A stretch of DNA of 64,000 nucleotides from Oryzias latipes (lineage: Eukaryota > Chordata > Actinopteri > Beloniformes > Adrianichthyidae), in NCBI RefSeq assembly GCF_002234675.1, contig NC_019866.2, positions 5,747,307-5,811,306 on the forward strand, given 5' to 3'. Each line of letters opens with the position of its first letter. Position 1 is the first letter of the stretch. Of the stretch, positions 1-10,824 are shown one piece after another. Under the pieces are notes generated by a model. It searched no databases and had not been told where the DNA came from. It saw only the letters and a list, made by a program, of their open reading frames with translations. The position numbers were made by a program, and so were the translations under genes.

Positions 1-2043
1 GGAGAGGAGAGATCTGGGATTCATTTTAATTAGAAAAGTGTGACTTATGGCATACACAATAACGGATATGTTGCATCGAATAATTAGTCTGAATTTGAGG
101 CTGTTGGCAGAGTTGAAAGTGAGAGCTCTGTCCAGGAAACTATGATTGATGACAAGTGATGATGTTGGTTCATGATCTGTTTTACATCTTCTTGTGGCAT
201 TTTTCCCATGATGGATGACATATATTAAGAAAGTTAAGCTTAAAATTGGATTTCTGAGTTGTTGTTTTTTTTTTTATTAATTCAAGTCGTTCAGAATTCA
301 GTCACTTTGTTCAGAAGAAAAAAATGATGTAGAAAATATGCTGGGCGGGCCACAAACTCCCTACCCCGAGTTCTCAGCAATGGGAAGGGGAAAGGGAAGG
401 GGAGGTGGGAATGCTCAGAGCCTAAAACCCACCTAAAACTTCTAATAACTTCTAATAAACTCCTGCTGCTCTGCAGAAACCATGTCTGTAAATGACACAG
501 GTTATTTGATTTAGGCTAAAAATTGCATAATCATAACCAAAAGAACACTTGGAACACTTTTAAAATAGATCAAAAGATGATCAGAGTGGGGTTTTAAACA
601 GGATTTGCCCAATGAACAAACTATGGTGCTACACTGACACTAATTTTCAAAAAGAAGCTATAAATAAGTCGTGATAGTTTAAAAAACCCTAAAGAGATTG
701 TTTGAATTTTGGACTTCAAAGCATTTTATTTGGATTTTATCTGTTGTAAATCATTAAAGTGTACTTTTTTTTTAAACTGAACTGTAAATCTTTGTTTTTT
801 GGTCAACGTCATGGATTTTTTTGGTTTAATTTAGGGTTTTTCTGCGGTGGTTGGTTAATCTGCTGCATGTTTTCATTTTTTATTGTGACCTACGGTTGTC
901 TATTTACAGATTTATTCTGGTTTCCCTGCTGGCAAACACTAAAACCATCAAACCATAAACTTGTACTTACATTTTAGAGAGGAATTCCTCTAGTTTAATA
1001 ATCAGTATTAGTTTTCCTAAAATCCCTTCTCAGTCCACCTTAAACATCTTCTCTTTTAGTGTTGATGTTAGGTGACAGCATGTCTGACTGTTTGTGGAGG
1101 TCTCCGATCTGGTTGATCTCCCACTAGACTTGTGGTTTTCTTCCTGCATGGTTTTGTCATGCTTGCCTCATTTTTTCAGTTTGACCTTTTTGGAATTATT
1201 TGTAACATTCATAGAAGGCTGGACTGTTAAAATATAATGCAGTACAGTGAGACATCTTTGGATTCTGAGGGTCCGAGTCTGTGAAATGGACTTTATTAGT
1301 AACTGTTAAACTCAGTTCCTAATAAAGATCCTGAGTTTTGAACGTTGTGTTTAGGTTGCACTGTAAGGAAAAACAAATAAAATTTGTGGTTTTTCAACTT
1401 TTATTATGAAAAATAATAATTTCCTAACAAAAAATCAGCATCATTGCACCTTTGAAAATGATTTACACACTAATACAAGCAGCTAGTTTATCATCGGTTT
1501 CTTTGTGAGAAACAAATAAAAGCCGCCGCTAAACTAACAAGACAGATGAGATACGCCTCTATAAAAAAACAGGTTGTCATTTTTCCCAAATCCCTGCCTG
1601 GTGATGTCCTTTAGTGCACACACGGAAAAAACACTCGATCTGAAAGCAGCAATGTGTGTGTGATTGTGCCAGTGCATTCTGTTCCCTCGGCGAAGATCAG
1701 AAGCTGGCAGAAGCTCTGGAGTCCTGGAGAGGGACTAACATGGTTTATCACACCCCCTCTGACTCTCCTCCCTCTTTCCATCACTTTTTTGACCTGCGTG
1801 GTTCTTTCACTCATTATTTTCCATTACGATTCACAGACGTAAACTTTTAATCTAACAAAAAATTGTACTTTCAGTTGTCCTTTTGTGGTTAAACCCTCAA
1901 GTCCTGACAATCAACTTCCAACATCAAAATGTGCGACACTACAGACGGGTTTACGTTTCTTCTCAAAATTATCCCTGACTTTCTTCCATTCTTGAACTTG
2001 TCATTTTTCTCATCCCCCTCTTTCCCTCTTCTTCCTCACTCTT
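1..2043. other. tcap downstream spacer
   Basis: No gene is recognised here. The first 600 bases hold a MITE copy described separately. The rest is AT-rich unique-looking DNA. tcap transcription reads leftward into this stretch, so it includes its 3' UTR. The nearest canonical AATAAA on the minus strand downstream of the tcap stop that I found is at 1400-1405, which would give a 3' UTR of about 640 bases; this choice is inferred. Confidence 0.5.
186..597 (+). repeat. MITE copy A of a TTAA-flanked dispersed family
   Basis: This stretch shares blocks with 31942-32380 and 13691-14086: a 'ttcttgtggcattttt' start, 'gggcgggccacaa', 'tctcagcaatggg', and an end with 'aaaatagatcaaaagatgat' followed by 'cagagtgggg' and TTAA. 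There is no coding content. It is a noncoding, probably nonautonomous DNA transposon relic; superfamily not proven. Confidence 0.55.
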
Positions 2044-2661
2044 TCACCCTCTCTGGACCTCCTGGGACATGGAGCGACCCAGGACTTGAGGCGATTTGGC
2101 GAACTCCATGGTGGCTAGTTTGACAGGTGGGAGGTCCCTGGTGATCTCGTCCACGGTCCTCTTGCCAGGACAGAGCCCGTTTGGAACTGGGATAGGCACC
2201 AAGTCCTCCTCTGTGTGTGGGCCTCCACGCCCCAATCTGATGCCCAGCTCTGTGGGAACAAAAATGGGCAGGGGCAAAGTGTTTCTCTTTGGCAGCAGTT
2301 GGTGCTCCTTCACCCCTCTTTCCACAGTGCCCACCCTGACGACGCCAGAGGGGCAGGACTGGGTCAGACAGCGGGCCTGCCACTGCCGGGACAGAGTCTC
2401 CCGGCGGGAACTGTCGTTCATGTTCATGGTTTGTCTGTGGAATTCAAGAATTCCATAAAAATCTTCTTCATAGGACAACCAATTTGAGTTGAAGGGAGTT
2501 CAAATGTCTCACCTGTCCTGGGGCTGAGTCTTGAGGTAAACACTGACCCAGTCAGCAGCGTAGCTCTCCTTCTGTGCATTGTTCACCTCCCGCACGCTGC
2601 AGGTCAGCTGACCTCCCACCACCACACCGTTACTCTTCTCCAGCACACTGCAGATTGGCAT
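2044..2661 (-). CDS. tcap: telethonin (titin-cap), two exons
   Basis: Telethonin is the sarcomere Z-disc protein that glues together the N-terminal Z1Z2 Ig domains of two titin molecules. Exon 1 is 2661-2513 (49 codons plus AG), with a GTGAGA donor; exon 2 is 2434-2044, after a CCACAG acceptor. The join makes an Arg codon and the product is 179 residues (human about 167). Family hallmarks seen: ETLSRQWQARC, a VGTVERGVKEHQLLPKRNTL stretch, LPLPIF, EITRDLPPV, and the C-terminal RSMSQEVQRG, nearly identical to the human RSMSQEAQRG phosphorylation tail. The two-exon structure matches the family. The ATG at 2661 is the first in the exon and lies about 125 bases below a TATA box. N-terminal residues are diverged from mammals, as expected for fish. 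It neighbours the melanoregulin-like gene and stard3 on the same strand; no frame damage is seen. Confidence 0.93.
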
Positions 2662-2783
2662 CTTCTTTCCTTTGGAAGATCTCTCTCAGACTTACGATGT
2701 CCTGAAGATGTTGGCTTGTCTTAGTGATGCTTCAGGCTTCCTCTGTCTCTGCCTGGGATGTCTTTGCTTGGGTCTGCCTGTGG

Positions 2784-2791
2784 TTTATATA
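2784..2791 (-). promoter_or_regulatory. tcap: TATA box of tcap
   Basis: On the minus strand this reads TATATAAA, about 125 bases upstream of the tcap ATG. It implies a start site near 2755 and a 5' UTR of roughly 95 bases without an intron. A CAGCTG E-box lies further upstream at 2883-2888, compatible with myogenic bHLH control, but a single E-box is weak evidence. Confidence 0.6.
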
Positions 2792-4605
2792 GACGCCCTG
2801 TTGCTATTTCTGATTCGTGTTGTCATTCTACAACCAGCGTGGACGACATCTGACACTCAGTCCAATGCGCCTCATTCCCGGACAGCTGGAAGCTCATCCG
2901 AGGAGGCTCTCTGGGGGTAATTGAGCGGAAAATCCCCTGATTCTCAGATTGTGCGCCCAGTCAACTTTTTAATCACCCTTACCACACTTTCCAGCTCCGT
3001 TAAAGTATCAGTAGACAGTGATTACATAAGCAGGGAGGCAGGGATGGGACAACAAGATTTGGGTTTTGACAGACACAAACAGCAGGTGAGACTTCAATCA
3101 ATCCCTAATATAATACAAGTGCAGCGAATAAGTGATTCATGTCTGACTCGGAATACTGCAGTTTGTAATAACTGCTGCTGCTTATCAATTATGAAGAAGT
3201 ACTAGCTGAGATTTTACGATGCTGCATGACAACATCAGTCATCAAAGGCCAGCGGATCTTCATCCTGATTCATGAACCTGGTGACAGAGCACTAATCAGC
3301 TCAGGTTACAGATCGAGAAGCGTCCACGTAGACTCCGACAGATCTCTGCCGTGGTGCCTCACTACCGGTCTTCGTCTGTGACTCATTCATCCTTACGGGG
3401 CACTTATTTCACCACAGGGCAGGTATCACTTATCGCACACGGCACAGAACATGACCCCCACAACAAGATGCTCCATCAGACAACAATAATAATACTTTGG
3501 ATTCTGATGTTAGTTTTGTCTTCTGGTTAATCCACTGTGCGTTTGATCGTACTTTTTAGTTTCGACAACACCTTATGTTAACATGAACTTTTTTTGGATA
3601 GTGGAAAAAAACGAAATGTCACCACCTCAGACATGTTGTGAAACCATAGCAACCACGAATGTCATTTCAGAAGCCTCTTAAATCATTTTGAAAGTACCAT
3701 CCCTGTTTTTCAGCAGTTGTAGACCTGAAACGAGAAAAAGTCATTTTCTTTTGCAAATTATGAGAGCAGAGTGGTTATTATTTAGAAAATTGTTACAAAT
3801 GTGTGAGTGGTAAAAGTTTGTGAGCTTCAGTGACAGTCAGCGGATCTGTATCACCGTGACATCTGTGCGAGAAAATAACTAAACTTTTCCAGTAACTGCT
3901 GTTGGTGACGCAGGCAGAGACTTTTTATAGGAATGGCCAGAGAGATCCGAACACCAAAAATAAATGGAAAACAAAATAATAAATCAATGTTGCTTCTTCT
4001 GCAACAGAAGATTCTTATCGCTTTAACGCTACATGTTGTTTATTTGCAACGTACAATTTAAGCCAGGACTCTACCTGAATGGAAAAGACACTGAAGGATA
4101 TTTTTTTAAATAATTGAGACCAAAATTTCAAAACTTTTAACAAATTAAATAGAAATAAACTGTAAACAATAAAGAAATATAAAAACTAGAGTCAACATAA
4201 AATATTACATATACAAAAAGAAGTAATTAAAAAAAAGAACATGAAAAGACAAGGCACACCCTTTAGGGTGAATAAACCTTAAATGAAAATTACGTTGTGC
4301 TTTTACTTTCCACTTTCCATGATCTATTAAGATAAAAAATAAACCTAATGGTACAAAACTAAATAAAAATAGATCATTTTTGTGTGACTATATCCATTTC
4401 TCCGTCTAAAAAATTTTATTGTGTTCTTAACATGATTTAATTTCACAACTTTTTTGGGGGTTATTTATTTTACTGCACAGCTTTTCTATAGTCCTATAGT
4501 TTTTTCTTGCAAATTAAAGTTTTTTCTTGCTTAAAGGTCCAACATGTGACTTTCCTGCATTTTTATTGTCTTTTTTTTGGATGTTTTTCTTTTGATACAT
4601 CTCAC

Positions 4606-4904
4606 ACTGCAAAACAGAATCTAAAGACAGTAAAAAGATTCTTGTTTCAAGAAAAAATGTTTTAATGTCTGTCTTGCAAGAAAAACTTCTTCTCAGGACA
4701 GATTTCAATAGCAAAATAACTTAAGAAAACTTGTCTTGGTGACTAAAAAATGTTATTACAATATAATCATATTGTAATAAAATTCTTTTCTCGGTAAGAC
4801 CTTTTTTTTTCACCATACTGGCAGATTTTGATTTTGCTTATTAAAAGACTTTTTTCATTTCAGTAATTTTTTACTTATTTCTTGGGGCCTGGTTTTCAGT
4901 GCAG
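4606..4904. repeat. MITE with CACTGCAAAAC-type termini
   Basis: The left end reads 'cactgcaaaac' and the right end, reverse-complemented, 'cactgaaaac'. The interior has alternating 'cttgtttcaag', 'gtcttgcaag' and 'aacttgtcttgg' blocks, typical of a palindromic fish MITE. A perfect hairpin lies at 4753-4780 with 12-base arms and an AATC loop. A related sequence is at about 53100-53335. There is no ORF. Superfamily not assigned. Confidence 0.5.
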
Positions 4905-6344
4905 TCTGATCGCCTCACTTGAAAAATGCCAGAAAAACCTGAGTGAGATAAGATTAAGTGAACCCAGTTTATCACGTCTTAACTGCTGAATTGCGAGATG
5001 TTTCGGCTGACATGGATTCAGTCTAACCTAAAGGGGTTTTTCCAGTCCACCCTAAACAGTATCACAAATGCTGGGATGTTTGTGGGCTTTCTTATATGAC
5101 ACTAAACCTGTGTTTGTCAGAGGTCAGAAGCTTGACTTGGGTATTTTTAACTTAAGTGCCATTTGGGTGTCACATCTGTTTGGAAGCCTCTCCTGACCTT
5201 TTGAGATTTCTGTCCTTTGACCTCAGTGCTTTCATCAGCTTCTGATGCCATCTTTTTCTGATCCTCCGGTTCCTCTTGACCTTTTGACTTCACCCACGAC
5301 AAAAGAGGACCTCTGAAAAGAGCTGGCTTCTGAGCAATAATTTACTCAAACATGAGCTAAAATCTGTGTTTGGAAAATTAAACTGGACATACAAAGCACG
5401 GCTCTTAAGATGACATGAAAATATTGCATGAATTTGCCTTAATTTGAACAGACATTTTAAAAGGTTATGTTTAAGTACACACCTCTTTCAGGAAGTTTCA
5501 TATTATATAATTTCAACTATTATGCAAGAAAATTCGAAATATTTGATATGTTTGAAAAATTAAATCACACAATTGACTCAATCCCTAAAATAGTTCTAGA
5601 CATTGGAGAAATGAGGCGTGAGAAAAAGCCATCAATTATATGCAAAATTGTTCGGCACTGCTGCGATTAAGCGTGAAGATGTCCAACCAATTGAACTTCA
5701 GTGAGTGATCAATGAATGATTTGTACATAGAACCTGTGACCAGACTTTTTTTTGTCAGGCACATTGTTTACTTGTTAAATACATAAATAACCCCTTAATA
5801 ATGAAACAGGTCAGTAAGGTTGCCCTGTTCTCTAACATCACCATCAGAAAAAAAAACTTTTCATTTAGAATGAATGTATCTTGAAAAGTTTTCATACAAA
5901 TCTTCTCAAATTTACTGACAAAAGTGATGACCACCAGAGTATGACCCCTGTTGGTTTCTTCCTATAAACATATTTATTTTTCATTATTTCTATCTCCTTT
6001 TTTTGTGACATATTTGTGGTTGGTCACTATAAAGTCTCTCTCACCCCTCCTCTTTTGTTATTTGGGCTTGGGACCGGTAGGTGTGAGTACAGTAGGTCAC
6101 ACAGACACACGCACAGCTTCATGCCCATGATGCAGGAAGGTTCTCATGAAAAATATTGTTTCATGTTAGCACCAAAAATGGAAAACTATGGTCCCTCTGC
6201 TCACTTCTACAACAAGGTAGATGACCTACCTTGTTGCTGCTAAAGGTGTGTTCCGCCAGACATACAGTCAGCCATGTTGTAGACAAAGTCATTATTCGAG
6301 CTCTTCCCATAACCATCAATAGAAAATATTTTATTTGAATGGTA

Positions 6345-6606
6345 AAAAAAATGATGTATACTTAAATAGCGCTTTTCTACCTTCTTTAAAGGCCCAAAGC
6401 GCTTTACAGTCACAGACCCATTCACCCTTTCACACACTGGTGGCGGCTCCGCTGCCGAACACTGGCACCAACCTTTCACCAGAGGCAAGGTGGGGTTCAG
6501 TCTCCTGCCCAAGGACACTTCGAAACAGGGGCGGGCAAGGCAGGAATCGAACCTCCAATTTTCCGATCGGAGGTCGACCGCCCTACCACTGCACCACGGC
6601 CGCCAT
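6345..6606 (-). repeat. tRNA-derived SINE
   Basis: Read on the minus strand, the head carries a good RNA polymerase III A box (TGGTGCAGTGG, 6596-6586) and a perfect B box (GGTTCGATTCC, 6553-6543). They are followed by a body with 'cttgggcaggagactgaac' and a tail with 'aaagcgctttgggcc' and 'agaaaagcgctattta'. This is a common teleost SINE layout. It cannot be a functional tRNA gene because the cloverleaf does not close and the unit continues about 200 bases past the B box. Confidence 0.7.
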
Positions 6607-7795
6607 TGAGCTGATAATTTTAGAGGGGAGGCATGTGTAGTTGGACTTGGATGTGATCAACTCACAAGACTTCATTGGCTTCCTCATTTTGGCAGGATTT
6701 CATGAGTCAAGTTGTTTCCCACATGCCCCACACCAAAAGAAGCATCAAAGTTCTCGTGGGAATAGTTGTTTTCCCCACCCCCCCCATTATGTATCAACTT
6801 TGGACCTGCAGGTGTGGGGATGTTAGGTCACAGACAAAGTTAAGCCTGGGGTCAAATTGACCCCAAAGGAACACCAATGTATGCAATATGTGTTTAGCAC
6901 ATTGAAAAAAAATATCATCATGAGAATTTTATGCTTAACCAGTTGTCCCCATCAAATTAGGAAAAGTCATGAATTATTTTTTGATTGACAAACATTGAAT
7001 TGTGGTCAAATTGACCCCAGGGATAATAGGAGGGTTAAGCAATCAAATTAATATGACACCAAGACGGACATTCATAAGAACAGATCTGTGATAAATAAAA
7101 AGCCTGGACCAAGATTTGCACCAGTTTAACATTGTAGGTGGCAGACGATTACACGATTAAAACACAAAAGAAGAAAAGTCCCCTACCTGCGTATCTGGTA
7201 CAACTGGTCAGCGAGAGACTTTCGTAGGACCTGCAACCGACCAAAAATTTGAAATAGCTCAAAACCCAATACACGTGAAGACCCATCGGCCGAAACCCTC
7301 GATGGACATCTGCATACATTGACGAATGAAAAACACAAAAAACACTTGAGAATTACCTATCATAAACGACCAAAATGTCATATATGAACAATGCACAGAT
7401 TTTACTTGGTGTGACGTGGTCTTTGGAACTGGTGCAGACCAGATGAATCCCACTGTTTAATTAAAATAAAGCATTGCCAGGGCCCATGGCGGGAGCTGAC
7501 CATGGTGCTGACGCAATGGGATTTCTGCTCAGTGTGCTGAATGTCAAAGTGAAGAAATTCAATGAAGCGCGGGTTTCTGTGTTCTTTGCGTAGTTTATTT
7601 GTACTTCTTTTTGTGGTTTCATGTGGTTCATTTTCTCATAAATCTGTGAAAATGTCACATAAAGAACCACAACATTTCTCACTTTTTCCACATTCACGTA
7701 TGATCAGGTTTCATGCATGAATTATGCGCAAATTGTACATTGCGGCAGCGTTACGCGTTTTTTAGGAAACGCCCTGAGTTCAGAGATGGATCTTA

Positions 7796-8120
7796 GATGA
7801 TCTTAGTTTTTCTCATCCGAGCTGGTAACTGGCTCAAAACTTTACAACTGGGTAGCGCCAATATTGCTTGCCCTTTTTGTTGTACCACTAATGTTAAGTT
7901 GGAGTTGTGAGGGGCTGTAAACTAGCAAGAGAGCATGTAAACAGCTGAATGACAGGAAGTAGTGGCAGTCTTACACTGCATCAACAGTCCCGCCAGCAAG
8001 TCGAATTTCTGATGAACTCCTGCCACTCTGCAAAAACTGTCCTAGAAAATGAAAACATAATAATTAAAAGACCACTAGGAAAGTTTTTACAATAGATTAA
8101 AAGATGATCAGAGTGGAACT
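7796..8120 (+). repeat. MITE copy B (partial) of the TTAA-flanked family
   Basis: It shares 'gaggggctgtaaactagcaag', 'actcctgccactctgca', 'aattaaaagaccact' and 'aaaagatgatcagagtgg' blocks with the other copies in the window. The left boundary is uncertain and the right end has lost a clear TTAA. Confidence 0.45.
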
Positions 8121-9631
8121 TCAGCTCATATAAGAATTTCATTTAAAGTTGCGAACACTAAATTCCAAAAATGTCCAATCTTTTTCATCTTATAAATCAC
8201 TAGTTGTTGCATTTGTTTTGTCTTTGAGTTTGATCCGACATTAAATAAATGTATGTCCCTTTTTTAATTTGTCCTTTTTGTTGTACTTTTATTTGACCTT
8301 TACCTCTTTGCTGTGAGTCACACAGTGCTAATGAAGCCAGAGGAGAGGAGCGCCTGCAAAGGTGAGCAATGACGAGGTGCCAGGAGCAACTTTGTGTTGC
8401 GTAACAGTGTCGCCCCAGCTGCTCCAAAGTGACATTTAAATGAGCTGTCAGCAAGAGGAGGGGGACAGGAAGTGTGAGGGCGGAGAAGGCCAAGAAAGAA
8501 GAAGCTCAGGCCAGGTGAAACACGGAGAGAATATTTATTTTTTATTGTGACAGAGGGGAGAGTTTGGGCACACAGAGCCTAACCTCATACACAGGTTAGC
8601 CTGACACAAAGTGCTGGCTTAACAGAAAGAAAACTCTGGGGAAAGTAAACTTCTTACTTACTCCCAAACACAATCTCTAACTTCATATCGGTGTCTGTCA
8701 AGAGCCTGCATGTGTCCCCACTGCTGGGTCTCTCTTGCATAACAGCAAGCAGCTGATCGCACTCCGCCCGGCATGCATCCTGCAGCTCAGTCTGACCTCA
8801 GAAGTGGCAAGATCAAATCAGAGCGATCATAAGCGTGCAATCTGATTTGAACTCATTTTCTCTGACAACAGGCTCTTTGTTGTGGATAGGAAGATGCTAA
8901 ACCTGCCACAGTAGGTTCCATTCTGCTCAGCATTTCATATAATTTTGAGGGAAACCTCCCTGTCAGGCATGTCAACTTTGAGTGACTGCAAACTTTTCCA
9001 CAGCATGTGACATGCTTTAAGGCAGAAACTTTATTTCAGTCAGAACACAAACCTCCACACTCATTTCAGTGTTTGCCCTGCTAGAAGACAAAAAAAAAAA
9101 AAAAAAAAAAACACTTAATCTGTATCACTTGAGGGTCATTTCAGTCTCTTAACAAACCATTCCAAAGTGCACACATTTTCATGATCCATTCTCCAAGTTG
9201 GCAAGACTATTCTTAATTAGACACTCTTACTTGTAAATAAAAAAAAAAAAAACAACAAGTGATGACATCAGATTAGAGGGCTGTTTCTGCACCGCTGGGT
9301 CTGATCATGTGCTTAAGTGAAAAAGTGCTGATAATCACAGGACATGATATCAGGGCTGTCCCGAAAAGAACATTTTTACCCTGAAGGTTCGCAGAACAAA
9401 GAACAGGCTGGAAATTCCTTTGTGAAGAAAAAGAAAATCTTTGACTTTATGGAACCAAAGCGACCTTTTAGATCGGAGCCGGACAAAACAGTGAAGATTC
9501 AAGCTGTGCGTGGGGGAAAAAAAGGAGCAAAACATTCAGCTGAAATTGCAGCACGGCATATAAAAGGCAGCATTCTGGGTTGACTTATACTGCCCCCTGC
9601 CTCCTGTCTGTTATCACTGCAGATTTCAGGA

Positions 9632-10824
9632 TCAGTCACTCAAGTTCTCGTCATCCTTCTCGCTCTCGTCTTCATCGCCGCCTCCATTCAAGGCTTCCAC
9701 CCTGGCCAGCAGTAGCGGCAGGTTTATGGAGAGGCCGGGTGTCTCCTCGTCGGAGTCCTCCTTTGGAGGATAGAAGCGCTTTGCCTTTGCTAAAAAGTCA
9801 TCCGCAATATCGAGGTAGACGAGACGATCCTACGAGAAAGGTAGAAGTGAGAGTATTTAGAGAAAACGAAAGTGTGTCTTTGACCAAACAGGAAAAATAA
9901 ACAGTAAGCCATTTATGTGCAGATCAGGAATAACAATTCAAGAAAATAACAAAGAAAATGTGACCATTTAAGTCTGTTTTGTCCGTCCATTGTACTCTTC
10001 AAAGTCTTGTGACATGTTCCACCTGCACATTTGACAAGCTCACCAGGATGAAAAGATATCTCTCTGGAGGAGGCTCCCTGGTGCAGAAGATGGAGGTCTC
10101 CGAGTGCAGAGATTGAAGCATGGCTCGTGCTGCCGGGGCGTTCCGCATGCGGTCAAGTGAGGCCCCGGCAGACACCGTCAGCAGAGAGTCTGCCTCAGCC
10201 ATGAAACCTGCAAGAGGACACTTACATCAGCACTCTGTTGATACCATCAATCACCTGTCATCTCTGCAGCTCTACCTAGATTCTCCAGAATGGTTTTCCA
10301 TTTGTCTCGGACTTCTCTGCGTACATCTCTCATGGCCTCTATGTCAACACTCAGACGACGGTACCCCTTCATTAGACAGGGACATTTTTACAGTAGCTCT
10401 GGGAAAATACCATTAATTCCGCCAAACAGAACGGTTCCAGAAATCCAACATAGCCTCACCGTGGATCCCATGCGGGTCTTGTTCCTGGCCTGCAGCAGGG
10501 TGTACAGGGTCCGGTCGTCGGCTCTCTCAGAGTGGCTGGGATCTCCGGGTTCACTCCACAGATTGGTCTCTTCATCTCGCCGCTTTTGGACTTCACGCGT
10601 GAAATAATCCAACGGATCTGGACTGAGCGTTCAGCCGAAACACAAAGACAAGCAGCCATTAACAGGCCTGATCCCATCACCCCAAATTATCATAGCAATC
10701 ATCTGTGAAGGGTTATCGTCTGGTCTTACGTTACTAGTGGCTGCTTCTCATCGTCATCATCCTCATCGCCAGCGCAGCAGCAGCAGCAGAACTGCATACA
10801 GAACCTCTTGACGGCAGAACCCAT
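9632..10824 (-). CDS. melanoregulin-like protein, five exons
   Basis: Exons are 10824-10730, 10622-10460, 10366-10276, 10207-10044 and 9829-9632. All phases fit and the product is 236 residues (human MREG about 214). The N terminus has a cysteine cluster (C9 and C13-C17) followed by an acidic patch and EKQPLV, matching the MREG layout CCCC...EKEPLV, a palmitoylation-type membrane anchor. Further family matches are NLWSEPGDPSHSE, DDRTLY, DVRREVRDKWKTILENLG, AEADSLLTV, PERYLFILDRL and YLDIADDFLAKAKRFYP. Melanoregulin is a small membrane-associated protein of melanosome and lysosome-related organelle trafficking. The C terminus differs: an acidic tail (GGGDEDESEKDDENLSD) replaces the shorter human end. 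The gene sits between tcap and stard3, where human has none, so it may be a fish paralogue rather than the direct mreg orthologue; hence no symbol. A 5' noncoding exon is possible. Confidence 0.88.

Larger units (their letters stand above)
2792..9631. other. spacer between tcap and the melanoregulin-like gene
   Basis: About 6.8 kb with no recognised gene. It holds a MITE (4606-4904), a tRNA-derived SINE (6345-6606), a partial TTAA-family MITE (7796-8120), two A-runs near 9090 and 9239, and paired 'gtcaaattgacccca' palindromes at about 6851 and 7006. The 5' flank of tcap is at the left and the 3' flank of the melanoregulin-like gene at the right; a minus-strand AATAAA sits near 9030 but its use is unknown. 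Confidence 0.5.

Noticed and set aside
6543-6596. tRNA gene suggested by A and B boxes
   Set aside because: The boxes belong to a SINE head; no cloverleaf or terminator at the expected place.
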